From positions 186,001-250,000 of the forward strand of contig NZ_JAASQR010000001.1 of assembly GCF_011762025.1 (NCBI RefSeq): a DNA stretch of 64,000 bases, read 5' to 3'. The stretch is from Sphingobium vermicomposti. Lineage in GTDB: Bacteria > Pseudomonadota > Alphaproteobacteria > Sphingomonadales > Sphingomonadaceae. The notes beneath the pieces were generated by a model. That model was not told the origin of the DNA. It was given only the letters and a program-made list of their open reading frames with translations, and did no database searches. Both the position numbers and the translations under genes were made by a program. Each line of letters starts with the position of its first letter. Within the stretch, counting starts at the first letter, position 1. This document shows positions 28,867 through 37,517 of this stretch, in pieces.

Positions 28867-29759
28867 TTCTCCATAAGGCCAAGGCCAGCGAGTGCGCAGG
28901 CTTCGCCATCAAGCAATCGGGAGCCGACGCCCTGCGCATCGAGCGCCATGGCGTAGCGGGCGGACAGGCGCTGGTCGCCGATCAGGACGACATCGCCGCT
29001 GTGCGACAGGGTGGCGCGGATTTCCGCGATTTCGCAGCCAATGAGCAGGCCGGACAGATAGCCCAGCGCCCAGTCGGCGGATTTGCCGCTGCGCAAGCGC
29101 ATCGACCGTGCGGCGAACAGGCTGGTGAGCAGGCGACCGTCCCCGGCGCGGTCGAGTCCTTCGGCAAAACCCGCCGCTTCCTGATCCGCATCGCCGGTTG
29201 CGTCCTTTGGCCCCAAAGTCGACCGGTCGCGCAGCAGGGCGAACATTTCCCCCGTGGGGACGGTGCGGAAAGCGGCGACCCGGCCATTTTCGACCAGCGT
29301 CCATTTATTATGCGTGCCGGGCAGGACGATGAGGTGGCGTCCCTGCGCCAGTTCGGGATGAGCGGCGCAGGCCCCGAATATCTGCGTTTCTTCCCCCCGC
29401 ATGACGTCGGGGACGCCATCTGCCCCGGTGCAGGTCAACCCGGCCATGATGCTGAGCGGGGTTCCGCGCCAGTCGAAGCGGATGGCGGCGGCGCGCCATG
29501 CCTGCGCATCGGCAGGGCATAGCGCATAGGGTGCTTCGACCCAGCCGTCGCGCGCACCGGCCATGCCGCAAAGGCGAATTTCGACAGGCGGGCCGTCGTC
29601 GAGCCAGGGTGCAATCGCCCTTTCAAAGGCGGATTCGGCCTGGCGTCCGACTTCGCCGATGCCTGGACCTTCACGATGCGCGGTGATGCGGCCTTCCTGA
29701 ACCCGGAACAGGCGCAGATTGCTGGTGCCCCAGTCGCCCAGAACCTTATAACTGCTCAC
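28863..29759 (-). CDS. dgoK: 2-dehydro-3-deoxygalactonokinase
   Basis: Phosphorylates KDGal at the 6-position. 298 residues starting at the GTG at 29759, which places the conserved VLGDWGTSNLRLFRV at the N-terminus as in DgoK. HLIVLPGTHNKWTLVENG is the second family signature. E. coli DgoK is of similar size. A longer frame starting at 29858 runs through the regulatory region. Divergent from the dehydratase gene across 134 bp carrying an operator-like motif. Confidence 0.93.
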   Translation of the reverse strand: MSSYKVLGDWGTSNLRLFRVQEGRITAHREGPGIGEVGRQAESAFERAIAPWLDDGPPVEIRLCGMAGARDGWVEAPYALCPADAQAWRAAAIRFDWRGTPLSIMAGLTCTGADGVPDVMRGEETQIFGACAAHPELAQGRHLIVLPGTHNKWTLVENGRVAAFRTVPTGEMFALLRDRSTLGPKDATGDADQEAAGFAEGLDRAGDGRLLTSLFAARSMRLRSGKSADWALGYLSGLLIGCEIAEIRATLSHSGDVVLIGDQRLSARYAMALDAQGVGSRLLDGEACALAGLGLMEN

Positions 29760-29821
29760 AAAGATGTCCCCACAAAGCGGCGGGGTGAAGTTGGCGCGTC
29801 CATGTGAAGTCCTTGAAACGG

Positions 29822-29841
29822 GATTTGTATGAGTATATGCG
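29822..29841 (+). promoter_or_regulatory. Operator-like motif, galactose regulon copy 1
   Basis: GATTTGTATGAGTATATGCG between dgoK and the dehydratase gene. It matches 34644-34663 (minus strand) at 17 of 20 positions. Candidate site for the GntR regulator encoded at 32704. Confidence 0.6.
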
Positions 29842-29893
29842 GGGAGCAAATGCGTCAATGCGCTCCTTATTCTTCATCGTCAGGGTCCCCGTC

Positions 29894-31696
29894 ATGAGCG
29901 ATACCGTCAAGCCCGCCCCGAAGCTGCGCAGCCGCGCCTGGTTCGACAATCCTGACAATATCGACATGACCGCCCTGTATCTGGAGCGATACCTGAATTT
30001 CGGGTTGAGCCAGGAGGAATTGCGCAGCGGCAGGCCGATCATCGGCATCGCCCAGACCGGCAGCGACCTGTCGCCATGCAATCGCCACCATCTGGTGCTG
30101 GCCGAGCGTATGCGGGACGGCATCCGTGAAATGGGCGGCATCGCGCTGGAATTTCCGGTGCATCCGATCCAGGAAACGGGCAAGCGGCCCACGGCGGGGC
30201 TGGACCGCAACCTGGCCTATCTGGGGCTGGTCGAGGCGCTATATGGCTACCCGCTTGACGGGGTGGTGCTGACCACGGGATGCGACAAGACGACGCCGGC
30301 GCTGCTGATGGCGGCGGCGACGGTCAATATTCCGGCGATTGCTCTGTCGGTCGGGCCGATGCTGAACGGTTGGCACAAGGGTGAGCGCACCGGGTCGGGC
30401 ACCATCGTGTGGCATGCGCGGCAGCTGCTGGCGGCGGGCAAGATCGACGATGATGGCTTTATCAAGCTGGTGGCGTCGTCGGCGCCTTCGACCGGATATT
30501 GCAACACGATGGGCACGGCGACGACGATGAATAGCCTGGCCGAAGCGCTGGGCATGATGTTGCCGGGATCGGCGGCGATCCCCGCCCCCTATCGCGATCG
30601 GCAGGAAGCCGCCTACCGCACCGGCAAGCGCATCGTCGAGATGGTGCATGAGGATCTGAAACCGTCCGACATCCTGACGCTGGATGCGTTTCACAATGCG
30701 ATCCTGGTCAATTCAGCAATCGGCGGATCGACCAATGCGCCCATCCACCTGGCCGCGATTGCGCGCCATGTCGGCGTCGACCTGCCGCTCAAGGATTGGG
30801 AGACGGTGGGGCACAAGGTGCCGTTGCTGGTGAACCTGCAACCTGCGGGCGAATATCTGGGCGAGGATTATTATCATGCGGGCGGCGTGCCTGCGGTGGT
30901 GGGCCAGTTGATCGCGCAAGGGCTGATCCGCGAGGGCGCGATGACGGTCAATGGCAAGACCATGGGCGAAAATTGCCGGGACGTGGAGATTGAGGACGAA
31001 CGCGTCATCCGCCCCTTCGCTCAACCGATCAAGGAAGATGCGGGCTTTCTGGTGCTGTCGGGCAATCTGTTCGACGCGGCGGTGATGAAGACCAGCGTCA
31101 TCAGCGAGGAGTTTCGCGGGCGTTATCTGTCGAACCCCAGCGATCCCAACGCCTTTGAAGGTCCGGCGGTCGTGTTCGACGGGCCGGAGGATTATCATGC
31201 GCGGATCGACGATCCGGCGACGGGCATCACAGCGGACACGCTGTTGTTCATGCGCGGCGCGGGGCCGATCGGCTATCCGGGCGCGGCGGAGGTGGTTAAC
31301 ATGCGACCGCCCGCCTATCTGATCACCGAGGGTGTGAGCGCCCTGCCCTGCATCGGCGACGGGCGGCAATCGGGAACGAGCGGCAGCCCGTCGATCCTGA
31401 ACGCTTCGCCCGAAGCGGCGGCGATGGGTGGGCTGGCGCTGATCGAGACCGGTGATCGGGTGCGGATGGACCTGAACAAGGGGACGGTGGACGTGCTGGT
31501 GTCCGACGAGGAAATGGCGGCGCGGCGCGCGCGGCTGGCGGCGGCGGGCGGCTACCGCTATCCGGCATCGCAGACGCCATGGCAGGAAATCCAGCGCAAT
31601 CTGGTCGGGCAGCTGAACGACGGCGCGATCCTGGAGGGGGCGGAGAAATATCAGCGCATCGCCCAGACCATGGGCCTGCCGCGCGACAATCATTGA
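29894..31696 (+). CDS. IlvD/Edd-family sugar-acid dehydratase (galactonate/arabinonate type)
   Basis: Fe-S, Mg-dependent dehydratase. 600 residues, IlvD/Edd family: the cluster cysteines are seen at [22 protein letters not shown] and [12 protein letters not shown]. The region [43 protein letters not shown] is characteristic of the L-arabonate/D-galactonate/D-xylonate branch rather than true IlvD. By context it makes KDGal from D-galactonate. ATG at 29894 chosen; the upstream in-frame ATG at 29804 would add a non-conserved leader and overlap the operator-like motif. Confidence 0.88.
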   Translation: MSDTVKPAPKLRSRAWFDNPDNIDMTALYLERYLNFGLSQEELRSGRPIIGIAQTGSDLSPCNRHHLVLAERMRDGIREMGGIALEFPVHPIQETGKRPTAGLDRNLAYLGLVEALYGYPLDGVVLTTGCDKTTPALLMAAATVNIPAIALSVGPMLNGWHKGERTGSGTIVWHARQLLAAGKIDDDGFIKLVASSAPSTGYCNTMGTATTMNSLAEALGMMLPGSAAIPAPYRDRQEAAYRTGKRIVEMVHEDLKPSDILTLDAFHNAILVNSAIGGSTNAPIHLAAIARHVGVDLPLKDWETVGHKVPLLVNLQPAGEYLGEDYYHAGGVPAVVGQLIAQGLIREGAMTVNGKTMGENCRDVEIEDERVIRPFAQPIKEDAGFLVLSGNLFDAAVMKTSVISEEFRGRYLSNPSDPNAFEGPAVVFDGPEDYHARIDDPATGITADTLLFMRGAGPIGYPGAAEVVNMRPPAYLITEGVSALPCIGDGRQSGTSGSPSILNASPEAAAMGGLALIETGDRVRMDLNKGTVDVLVSDEEMAARRARLAAAGGYRYPASQTPWQEIQRNLVGQLNDGAILEGAEKYQRIAQTMGLPRDNH

Positions 31697-31720
31697 GGCA
31701 TCGGACAGCAGGAGAAAGCT

Positions 31721-31765
31721 ATGGGCTACGGAGCCATATTCGTCAGGCTGGAGCGCGCGCTGTGA
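31721..31765 (+). CDS. 14-codon leader ORF overlapping the galactose dehydrogenase start
   Basis: ATG at 31721, preceded by AGGAG, encodes MGYGAIFVRLERAL and stops at TGA 31763-31765. That TGA overlaps the GTG of the next gene by two bases (GTGA). The good ribosome-binding site sits before this mini-ORF, not before the GTG, so translation of the dehydrogenase is probably coupled to it. It may have no function as a peptide. Confidence 0.4.
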   Translation: MGYGAIFVRLERAL

Positions 31766-32691
31766 GCCATGTCATCAAGGCGGGCCTGGTGGGGCTGGGC
31801 AAGATCGCGCGCGACCAGCATCTGCCCGCGATGGCAAAGGTGGACGGGATCGAACTGGCAGCGGTCGCCAGCCGCAACGCGCAGGCGCAAGGGGTCAATA
31901 ATTATCCCGACCTGGGCGCGATGCTGGCGGGCGAGCCTGCACTGGACGCGGTCATCCTGTGCCAGCCGCCCCAGGTCCGGTATGAATCCGCGCGACAGGC
32001 GCTGCTGGCGGGCAAGCATGTCTTTCTGGAAAAGCCGCCGGGCGCGACCGTGTCGGAAGTAGAGGCGCTGGTCGCGCTGGCCGAGCGGCAGGGCGTGAGC
32101 CTTTATGCGAGCTGGCACAGCCGCTACGCCGCCGCAGTGGCGCAGGCGACGCAATGGCTGGCGACCCGCACGATCAGGCATATCTCGATCCAGTGGCGCG
32201 AAGATGTGCGGCATTGGCATCCGGGCCAGCCGTGGATCTGGGAAGCGGGCGGATTTGGCGTGTTCGATCCCGGCATCAACGCGCTGTCGATCCTGACCGA
32301 AATCGTGGCCGAACCGCTGGCGATGCTGTCCGCGCGGCTGGAGATTCCGGCGAACAAGCAGACGCCGATCGGCGCGCAGTTGCAAATGGCGACCGCTTCG
32401 GGCGCATCTGTCGAAGCGGTGTTCGATTGGCGGCAGACGGGCCATCAGACCTGGGATATCGCGGTCGATACCGACGACGGCCAGTTGCTGCTGTCCGAAG
32501 GCGGCAACATGCTGCGGCTGGACGGCGAGGTGCAGGTGAAGGCCCCGGATGACGAATATCCCGCCATGTACCGGCGCTTCGTCGCGCTGGTGGCGAACCA
32601 CGCCATCGACGCCGACATCGCGCCTCTGCGGCTGGTGGCCGACGCCTTCCTTTGCGGCGAACATTGCCCTACGACGGCGTTCGAGGATTAG
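31762..32691 (+). CDS. Gfo/Idh/MocA oxidoreductase, probable D-galactose 1-dehydrogenase
   Basis: 309-residue NAD(P)-dependent oxidoreductase. N-terminal Rossmann motif IKAGLVGLGKIARDQHLPAM; EKPPGATVSE (Lys of the EKP motif, about residue 92); DPGINALSIL with the catalytic-pocket residues (His/Asp type) around 170. The ALGLV.GKIARDQHLPA opening is familiar from bacterial galactose dehydrogenases. Location between the dehydratase and the GntR gene supports oxidation of D-galactose to its lactone. GTG start at 31762 is coupled to the upstream leader. L-arabinose could also be a substrate. Confidence 0.8.
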   Translation: MSHVIKAGLVGLGKIARDQHLPAMAKVDGIELAAVASRNAQAQGVNNYPDLGAMLAGEPALDAVILCQPPQVRYESARQALLAGKHVFLEKPPGATVSEVEALVALAERQGVSLYASWHSRYAAAVAQATQWLATRTIRHISIQWREDVRHWHPGQPWIWEAGGFGVFDPGINALSILTEIVAEPLAMLSARLEIPANKQTPIGAQLQMATASGASVEAVFDWRQTGHQTWDIAVDTDDGQLLLSEGGNMLRLDGEVQVKAPDDEYPAMYRRFVALVANHAIDADIAPLRLVADAFLCGEHCPTTAFED

Positions 32692-32703
32692 GAGGGGCCA
32701 AGA

Positions 32704-33441
32704 TTGACGCGCGCGCACAGGCTGGGAACCGACGACGGCGGGCTGCGCATCCATCAGGCCATTGCCCGCAACCTGGGCACGGCGATCTTGACGGGCAAGC
32801 ACCGGCCCGGCGACCTGTTCGAAGGCGAGATCGAGGCAGCCGAGAAGCTGGGCGTGTCGCGCACCGCCTATCGGGAAGCGGTTCGCATTCTGGTGTCCAA
32901 GGGCATGTTGGAAAGCCGCCCCAAGGCAGGAACCCGCGTCCTGCCCCGCAGCCGCTGGAACGTGCTGGACCCGGAAATGCTGGCCTGGATGTTCGCAGGC
33001 GAGCCTGAATCAGCCTTTGTCCGCGACCTGTTCGAACTGCGCAGCGTGATCGAACCGGCAGCGGCGGAACTGGCGGCACGGCGGCGGACCGAGGAGCAGC
33101 TGGCGGCGATGACGCAAGCGCTGGAGGAAATGGAGCGCAACGGCCTGGCGAGCCCGGCGGGCCGGTTGGCGGACCAGCAATTCCACAATGCCATATTGGC
33201 CGCGACCCATAATGACGCACTGGCCGCACTGGCGAGTTCGGTGGGGGCGGCGGTCGGATGGACGACATTGTTCAAACAGCGCAAGCGAATGGCCCCCCGC
33301 GACCCCCTGCCCGACCATCAGGCAGTGTGCCGCGCGATCGCGGCGCGCGACACTGCGGCGGCGCGCGACGCGATGATGGAATTGCTGCGGCTGGCGCTGG
33401 CGGACATGGACCTGGCGCTGACGGAGCCTGTGCAGGGTTAG
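32704..33441 (+). CDS. GntR/FCD-family regulator of the sugar operon
   Basis: 245 residues. N-terminal winged helix (RIHQAIARNLGTAILTGKHRPGDLFEGEIEAAEKLGVSRTAYREAVRILVSKGMLESRPKAGTRV), then an FCD ligand domain (about 95-230) with the metal-site histidines (FHNAILAATHN; DHQAVCRAI). TTG start at 32704 follows AGGAGG. This is the DgoR type of sugar-acid regulator. Immediately downstream of the galactose dehydrogenase gene. Probably represses both promoter regions through the repeated 20-bp motif. Confidence 0.87.
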   Translation: MTRAHRLGTDDGGLRIHQAIARNLGTAILTGKHRPGDLFEGEIEAAEKLGVSRTAYREAVRILVSKGMLESRPKAGTRVLPRSRWNVLDPEMLAWMFAGEPESAFVRDLFELRSVIEPAAAELAARRRTEEQLAAMTQALEEMERNGLASPAGRLADQQFHNAILAATHNDALAALASSVGAAVGWTTLFKQRKRMAPRDPLPDHQAVCRAIAARDTAAARDAMMELLRLALADMDLALTEPVQG

Positions 33442-33442
33442 A

Positions 33443-33486
33443 GCATTTTCGAAGCAGATGGGCTCATCTGCTGATTCGGAAAATGC
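33443..33486 (+). terminator. Long hairpin after the GntR gene
   Basis: GCATTTTC and GCAGATG (left) pair with CATCTGC and GAAAATGC (right), an interrupted stem around GGCT. It begins two bases after the gene end. No clear T-run, so it may be a terminator or a dispersed repeat. Confidence 0.4.
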
Positions 33487-33576
33487 GGAAAATCAAAGAA
33501 AAATGGGGCAAGCAGCGCGAATGTGAATCGCGCGACTTGCCCTTTCCTTCTGATGTTTGGCACCTGAAGAAGTAGA

Positions 33577-33603
33577 CCCTTCGACAGGCTCAGGGCGAAC
33601 GGG
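33577..33603. repeat. Short dispersed repeat of the CTTCGACAGGCTCAG type
   Basis: CCCTTCGACAGGCTCAGGGC continues to GAACGGG. I recognise this as a short intergenic repeat common in sphingomonad genomes. Only one copy is in this window, so this rests on memory. Confidence 0.4.
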
Positions 33604-33662
33604 GAAGGGGATTTCGACTTAACGCTCGTTGATCGAAGGCACGCCTTCAACGTTGAGGCTGA

Positions 33663-34520
33663 TCAGCCTGCGAACAGGGGCGTCGGGAGGCCGGTCACCC
33701 CTGCATCGACTTCAAACAAAGCGCCGTCATATTCGCTTTCGGGCAGGCCGAACGCGGCTGACGTCACGAACATGCGGTCCAGATTCGCGCCTGCGAAGGT
33801 GATGTTCGTCACCTGCCGGGCGGGGAGAGGAATGGCGCGGTCCAGCCGTCCGTCAGGCGTGAAACGACTGATGCGCGACCCGCCCCAATGCGCGATCCAC
33901 AGATGCCCCTGCGCATCGACGGTCATGCCGTCGGGATAGCCATCCTCTTCCGTAAAAAGAATGAAGGGCGCGCGGTCGGCCAGGCCGCCGCCATCGGTAC
34001 GGGCAAAGCGATAGACGGTGCGCCGCGCCGAATCGGTGTGGTAGAGCCAACGACCGCAGGGCGAGAAGGCAGGCCCGTTGGGCACGGCGTAGCCGGTGTC
34101 GATCGTGGTCCAGCGGCCATCGGAATCCAGCCGGTAGAGGGAACCGCTATCCTGTTCTTCCGCCATGTCCATCGTGCCGCACCAGATGCGCCCGTCGCCG
34201 TCCGCCTTGCCATCATTCATCCGGTTGCCGGGCAAATGCGGTTCAGGATCGCCGATCGATTCGATGGCCAGCGGGTCGAGCGTCATCCGGGCAAAGCCGC
34301 TTTGAAAGCCAGCGACAAATCCGCCGCCCCGACGTTCCGCCACCCAGCCGAGCGGTTCGGGCATCGCCCAGCGCTGAACGCTGCCGTCGGTCAGCGACAG
34401 GCGGTTGAGCGCGGGTCCGCGAATGTCCACCCAATAGACCGCATTGTCGCGCGCCGACCACAAGGTCCCCTCGCCCAGCGTATCGCGCACGTCGCGATCG
34501 ACCCGTTTCCATTCGCTCAC
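33663..34520 (-). CDS. SMP-30/gluconolactonase-family sugar lactonase
   Basis: Six-bladed propeller lactonase of 285 residues. Family motifs: LGEGTLWSARDNAVYWVDIRG at the start, NRMNDGKADGDGRIWCGTMD (metal-binding Asn/Asp), YAVPNGPAFSPCGRWLYHTDS, and GYPDGMTVDAQGHLWIAHWGGSRI, which hold the Ca/Zn site (Glu, Asn, Asp). By context it hydrolyses the galactono-lactone made by the dehydrogenase. Divergent from the transporter gene, sharing a region with copy 2 of the operator-like motif. Confidence 0.9.
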   Translation of the reverse strand: MSEWKRVDRDVRDTLGEGTLWSARDNAVYWVDIRGPALNRLSLTDGSVQRWAMPEPLGWVAERRGGGFVAGFQSGFARMTLDPLAIESIGDPEPHLPGNRMNDGKADGDGRIWCGTMDMAEEQDSGSLYRLDSDGRWTTIDTGYAVPNGPAFSPCGRWLYHTDSARRTVYRFARTDGGGLADRAPFILFTEEDGYPDGMTVDAQGHLWIAHWGGSRISRFTPDGRLDRAIPLPARQVTNITFAGANLDRMFVTSAAFGLPESEYDGALFEVDAGVTGLPTPLFAG

Positions 34521-34643
34521 TATTTACATCCCTTTTTGAGAAGCGGTGGATCATCCCATGGTGCCAAGGCTGCTATCCATCGACGCGCGCAGCGAAAAGG
34601 TGCTGTCTGTCCATGCGATGCCAATATTGACGCCCCGATCGAA

Positions 34644-34663
34644 CGAATATACTCGGACAAATC
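34644..34663 (-). promoter_or_regulatory. Operator-like motif, galactose regulon copy 2
   Basis: On the minus strand: GATTTGTCCGAGTATATTCG. It differs from the copy at 29822-29841 at three positions. Lies between the lactonase gene start (34520) and the transporter start (34714), suitable for controlling both. Confidence 0.6.
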
Positions 34664-34713
34664 GAAACGACGCAACCTGTTCGGTTGCGCCTTTACACTC
34701 TGGAGAGAGATGA

Positions 34714-36018
34714 ATGGCAGGTCCTGTATCATCGACCGCAGCCGTTGCCGCGGACCATCACCCCGGCACCCGTTACGGGCCGGCCCTGACGCTTCTGGCC
34801 AGCCTCTTTTTCATGTGGGGCTTCATAACCGTCATCAACAACACCCTGCTGCCGCACCTGCGCAGCGTGTTCGACCTTAACTACACCGAGACCACGCTGA
34901 TCGAATCCGTGTGGTTCATCGCCTATTTCGTGGCGTCGATTCCGTCGGCCAAGCTGATTGAACGGGTCGGCTACCAGAAATCGCTGGTCGTCGGCCTGTT
35001 GGTCATGGCTGTCGGGTCGCTGGGCATGATGCTGGCCGCCAGCCTGCCTTCCTATGGCGTGACACTGACCATGCTGTTCATCATCGCCAGCGGCATCACG
35101 CTGTTGCAGGTGGCGGCGAACCCCTATGTGGCGGTCGTCGGCAAGCCCGAAACCGCGTCTTCGCGCCTGAACCTGGTGCAGGCGATGAATTCGGCAGGCA
35201 CGATGCTGGCCCCGTTATTCGGTGCCTATCTGATCCTGGGCCGGTCGAAGGGCGGCACGTCCAGCGCAGACACGATCCTGACCGAAGCGGAACGACTGGC
35301 CGATGCGCAGTCGGTGATCCTGCCCTATGGCCTGGTCGCGTTGGTGCTGATTGTGCTGGCCATCGTCATCGCCCGTTTTCCCCTGCCCGCCATGGGTTCG
35401 GCGACGAGGCGGCTGGCGCGGGAAGAGCGCAAGCGTCATTCGCTGTGGGCGCACCGCAACCTGGTCTTCGGCATTCCGGCGATCTTCATCTACCTGATCG
35501 CGGAAATCGGCGTCGCCAACCTGTTCGTGAACTTCGTCAGCCAGCCAGACATCGCCAACCTGACCCATGAGCAGGGCGGTCGTTACCTGACCTTCCTGTG
35601 GGGCGGCATGATGATCGGGCGCTTCGTCGGATCGGCGATCATGCAAAAGGTCGATGCGGGCAAGGTGCTGGCGGCGTTTTCGGTCGGTGCGTTCATCGTC
35701 ATGATGGTCACCGTGTTCACGCATGGGCAGGTCGCGATGTGGTCGCTGATCCTGGTCGGCCTGTTCCATTCCATCATGTTCCCGACCATCTTCACCCTGG
35801 GCATCAAGGGGCTGGGCCCGTTGACCGAAGAAGGTTCCGGCCTCCTGATCATGGCGATCGCTGGCGGATCGCTGGTGGTGGTGCAGGGTTGGCTGGCGGA
35901 CAATTACGGTCTGCAGACATCCTTCCTGCTGACCGCCGCCTGCGAGCTTTATATCCTGTTCTACGCATTGTGGGGTTCGCGCCCCACCCATGCCCTGCCG
36001 GATCAGCAAATCAGCTGA
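34714..36018 (+). CDS. Sugar MFS transporter, FucP/GluP family
   Basis: 434-residue proton-sugar symporter with about 12 helices. The signature LLASLFFMWGFITVINNTLLPHLRSVFDLNYTETTLIESVWFIAYFVASIPSAKLIERVGYQ and LLQVAANPYVAVVGKPETASSRLNLVQAMNSAGTMLAPLFGAYL is FHS-family (FucP/GluP-like). Likely imports galactose or a similar hexose into the De Ley-Doudoroff pathway. Strong rho-independent terminator follows. AGAGAGATG before ATG at 34714. Confidence 0.92.
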   Translation: MAGPVSSTAAVAADHHPGTRYGPALTLLASLFFMWGFITVINNTLLPHLRSVFDLNYTETTLIESVWFIAYFVASIPSAKLIERVGYQKSLVVGLLVMAVGSLGMMLAASLPSYGVTLTMLFIIASGITLLQVAANPYVAVVGKPETASSRLNLVQAMNSAGTMLAPLFGAYLILGRSKGGTSSADTILTEAERLADAQSVILPYGLVALVLIVLAIVIARFPLPAMGSATRRLAREERKRHSLWAHRNLVFGIPAIFIYLIAEIGVANLFVNFVSQPDIANLTHEQGGRYLTFLWGGMMIGRFVGSAIMQKVDAGKVLAAFSVGAFIVMMVTVFTHGQVAMWSLILVGLFHSIMFPTIFTLGIKGLGPLTEEGSGLLIMAIAGGSLVVVQGWLADNYGLQTSFLLTAACELYILFYALWGSRPTHALPDQQIS

Positions 36019-36041
36019 AGGCGCGGGAACGCTATCGCTGA

Positions 36042-36080
36042 AAAGGCCGGAATGGGGCGTCCATTCCGGCCTTTTTCTTT
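36042..36080 (+). terminator. Rho-independent terminator after the MFS gene
   Basis: AAAGGCCGGAATGG (36042-36055) pairs perfectly with CCATTCCGGCCTTT (36061-36074), followed by TTCTTT. Also near the end of the convergent hutG-like gene at 36096. Confidence 0.9.
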
Positions 36081-36095
36081 GCGCGCCGGGCGGTC

Positions 36096-37004
36096 CTATT
36101 CGGCGGCTAGCGGATAGGCAGCGCGCGGGGCTTCACTGGCAAGCGCGGTGACGAGGGCCTTGAGCGTTTCCTGCAAAGGGGCAAGGCCCGGCCCCGGCCC
36201 ATCCAGCGCGGCGTCGAGATAGAGCGTGCGATCCACCTCTACCTGCAGGGCGTAAAGATCCTGCGCGGGCTGGCCGTGCCGGTCGATCATGTGATCGCCC
36301 GCATAGGGGTGATTTTGCGCCACGGTCATGCCGCGCCCGGCCAGCACATCGGCGGCCAGCGTCATCAGGCGCGCCGATGCCGCGCGGCCAAAGCGGTCGC
36401 CCAGCACCATATTGGGCGCGCCCTGCCCGGCGGCGACCGGGGGCAGCGGCGGCATGGAATGAAGGTCGATGAGGATGGCGTGGCCGTGCGTTTCCCTGGC
36501 CTCCCGCATCAGCGCGGCGAGGGCGGCGTGATAGGGCCGGTGAACCAGTTCGATGCGTCGTTGCACCTCTGTCCAGGGGATGGGCCGCCGCCATAGCTCA
36601 TAGGCACCGGGCAGCCGCCGGGGAATGAGGCCCAGCCCACCCCGTAATTTTGCGCTGGCGTGAAGCGGCACTTCGCGGGGCAGCGCGGCGACCATCGCGG
36701 GATCAATCTCTCGCTCATGCCGGTTAAGGTCGATCAGGGCGCGGGGGGCGCGGGCGATAATCACGGCATGGTCCCGACCGATCAGGGGATGGGCAAGAAG
36801 ATCGGCCCAGCGATCTTCGAGCCGCCGCAGCACATGCGGTTCGACCCGTGCGGAGGCCAGCAGCGCATCGTCATAGTCGCGCCCGGCATGAGGGACAGAG
36901 ATCACCACCGGCGCAATCAGGCGATCAGACCGGTAAAGGTCATAGGCAATGGTGGATCGGGCCGGGGCGCGCGTCGCGATATGGGTCAAATCAGCTCCCT
37001 TCAT
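36096..37004 (-). CDS. N-formylglutamate amidohydrolase family protein
   Basis: 302-residue amidohydrolase of the FGase family. Zinc-binding and catalytic features: VISVPHAGRDYDDALLASARVEPHVLRRLEDRWADLL, LIDLNRHEREIDPAM, ILIDLHSMPP and MIDRHGQPAQDLYALQVEVDRTLYLD. By family it may act in histidine degradation (HutG type), but no other hut gene adjoins; it is divergent from cpdR, a pairing frequent in alphaproteobacteria. Start at 37004 (MKGADLTHIATRAPARS); the frame extends upstream to 37094 without conservation. Confidence 0.88.
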   Translation of the reverse strand: MKGADLTHIATRAPARSTIAYDLYRSDRLIAPVVISVPHAGRDYDDALLASARVEPHVLRRLEDRWADLLAHPLIGRDHAVIIARAPRALIDLNRHEREIDPAMVAALPREVPLHASAKLRGGLGLIPRRLPGAYELWRRPIPWTEVQRRIELVHRPYHAALAALMREARETHGHAILIDLHSMPPLPPVAAGQGAPNMVLGDRFGRAASARLMTLAADVLAGRGMTVAQNHPYAGDHMIDRHGQPAQDLYALQVEVDRTLYLDAALDGPGPGLAPLQETLKALVTALASEAPRAAYPLAAE

Positions 37005-37135
37005 CCGCGCGGCAAAAATGGTTACCCGGCTGGATAATATTTGCGTCTTGTCGCATATAGAAACTGCAAGCGCCATCCGCGAAGGGTGGGACATGGGGCA
37101 GGCCGTGAGCGGCCAGAGGCGAGACTGACGCAGCG

Positions 37136-37513
37136 ATGGTTCGAATTCTGCTGGCCGAAGACGATGATAGCATGCGCGCCTACCTCGCCCGTGCGCTGGA
37201 GCGGTCGGGCTATGAGGTCGTGGCCGTCGCGAACGGCGCGGACGCCGTACCGTTGATCAGCAGCGATCAGTTCGACCTGCTGCTGACCGACATCGTCATG
37301 CCGGAAATGGACGGGATCGAACTGGCGCAGCATGCAGCCACCGTCGCGCCGGGCATGCGAATCATGTTCATCACCGGCTTTGCCGCAGTGACGTTGAAGG
37401 CGGGCAAGGCAGTGCCGCAGGCCAAGGTGCTGTCCAAGCCGTTCCACCTGCGCGACCTGGTGCTGGAAATCGAACGCATATTCGGCAGCGCGACAATGAG
37501 CGAGCTGAGCTGA
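37136..37513 (+). CDS. cpdR: Cell-cycle response regulator CpdR
   Basis: Stand-alone receiver domain, 125 residues, that controls ClpXP adaptor function in Caulobacter. MVRILLAEDDDSMRAYLARALERSGYEVVAVANGADAV, phospho-Asp52 in LLLTDIVMPEMDGIEL, Thr in MFITGFAAVTLKAGK, Lys in VLSKPFHLRDLVLEIERIF. The residues around the Asp and the short length fit CpdR. Divergent from the HutG-like gene. Phosphorylation would come from the CckA-ChpT relay, whose genes are not in this window. Confidence 0.9.
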   Translation: MVRILLAEDDDSMRAYLARALERSGYEVVAVANGADAVPLISSDQFDLLLTDIVMPEMDGIELAQHAATVAPGMRIMFITGFAAVTLKAGKAVPQAKVLSKPFHLRDLVLEIERIFGSATMSELS

Positions 37514-37517
37514 ACGA

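Noticed and set aside
33438..33650. 70-codon minus-strand frame between the GntR and lactonase genes
   Set aside because: Covers the hairpin and the dispersed repeat; translation (LSLSKG from the repeat) is repeat-derived.
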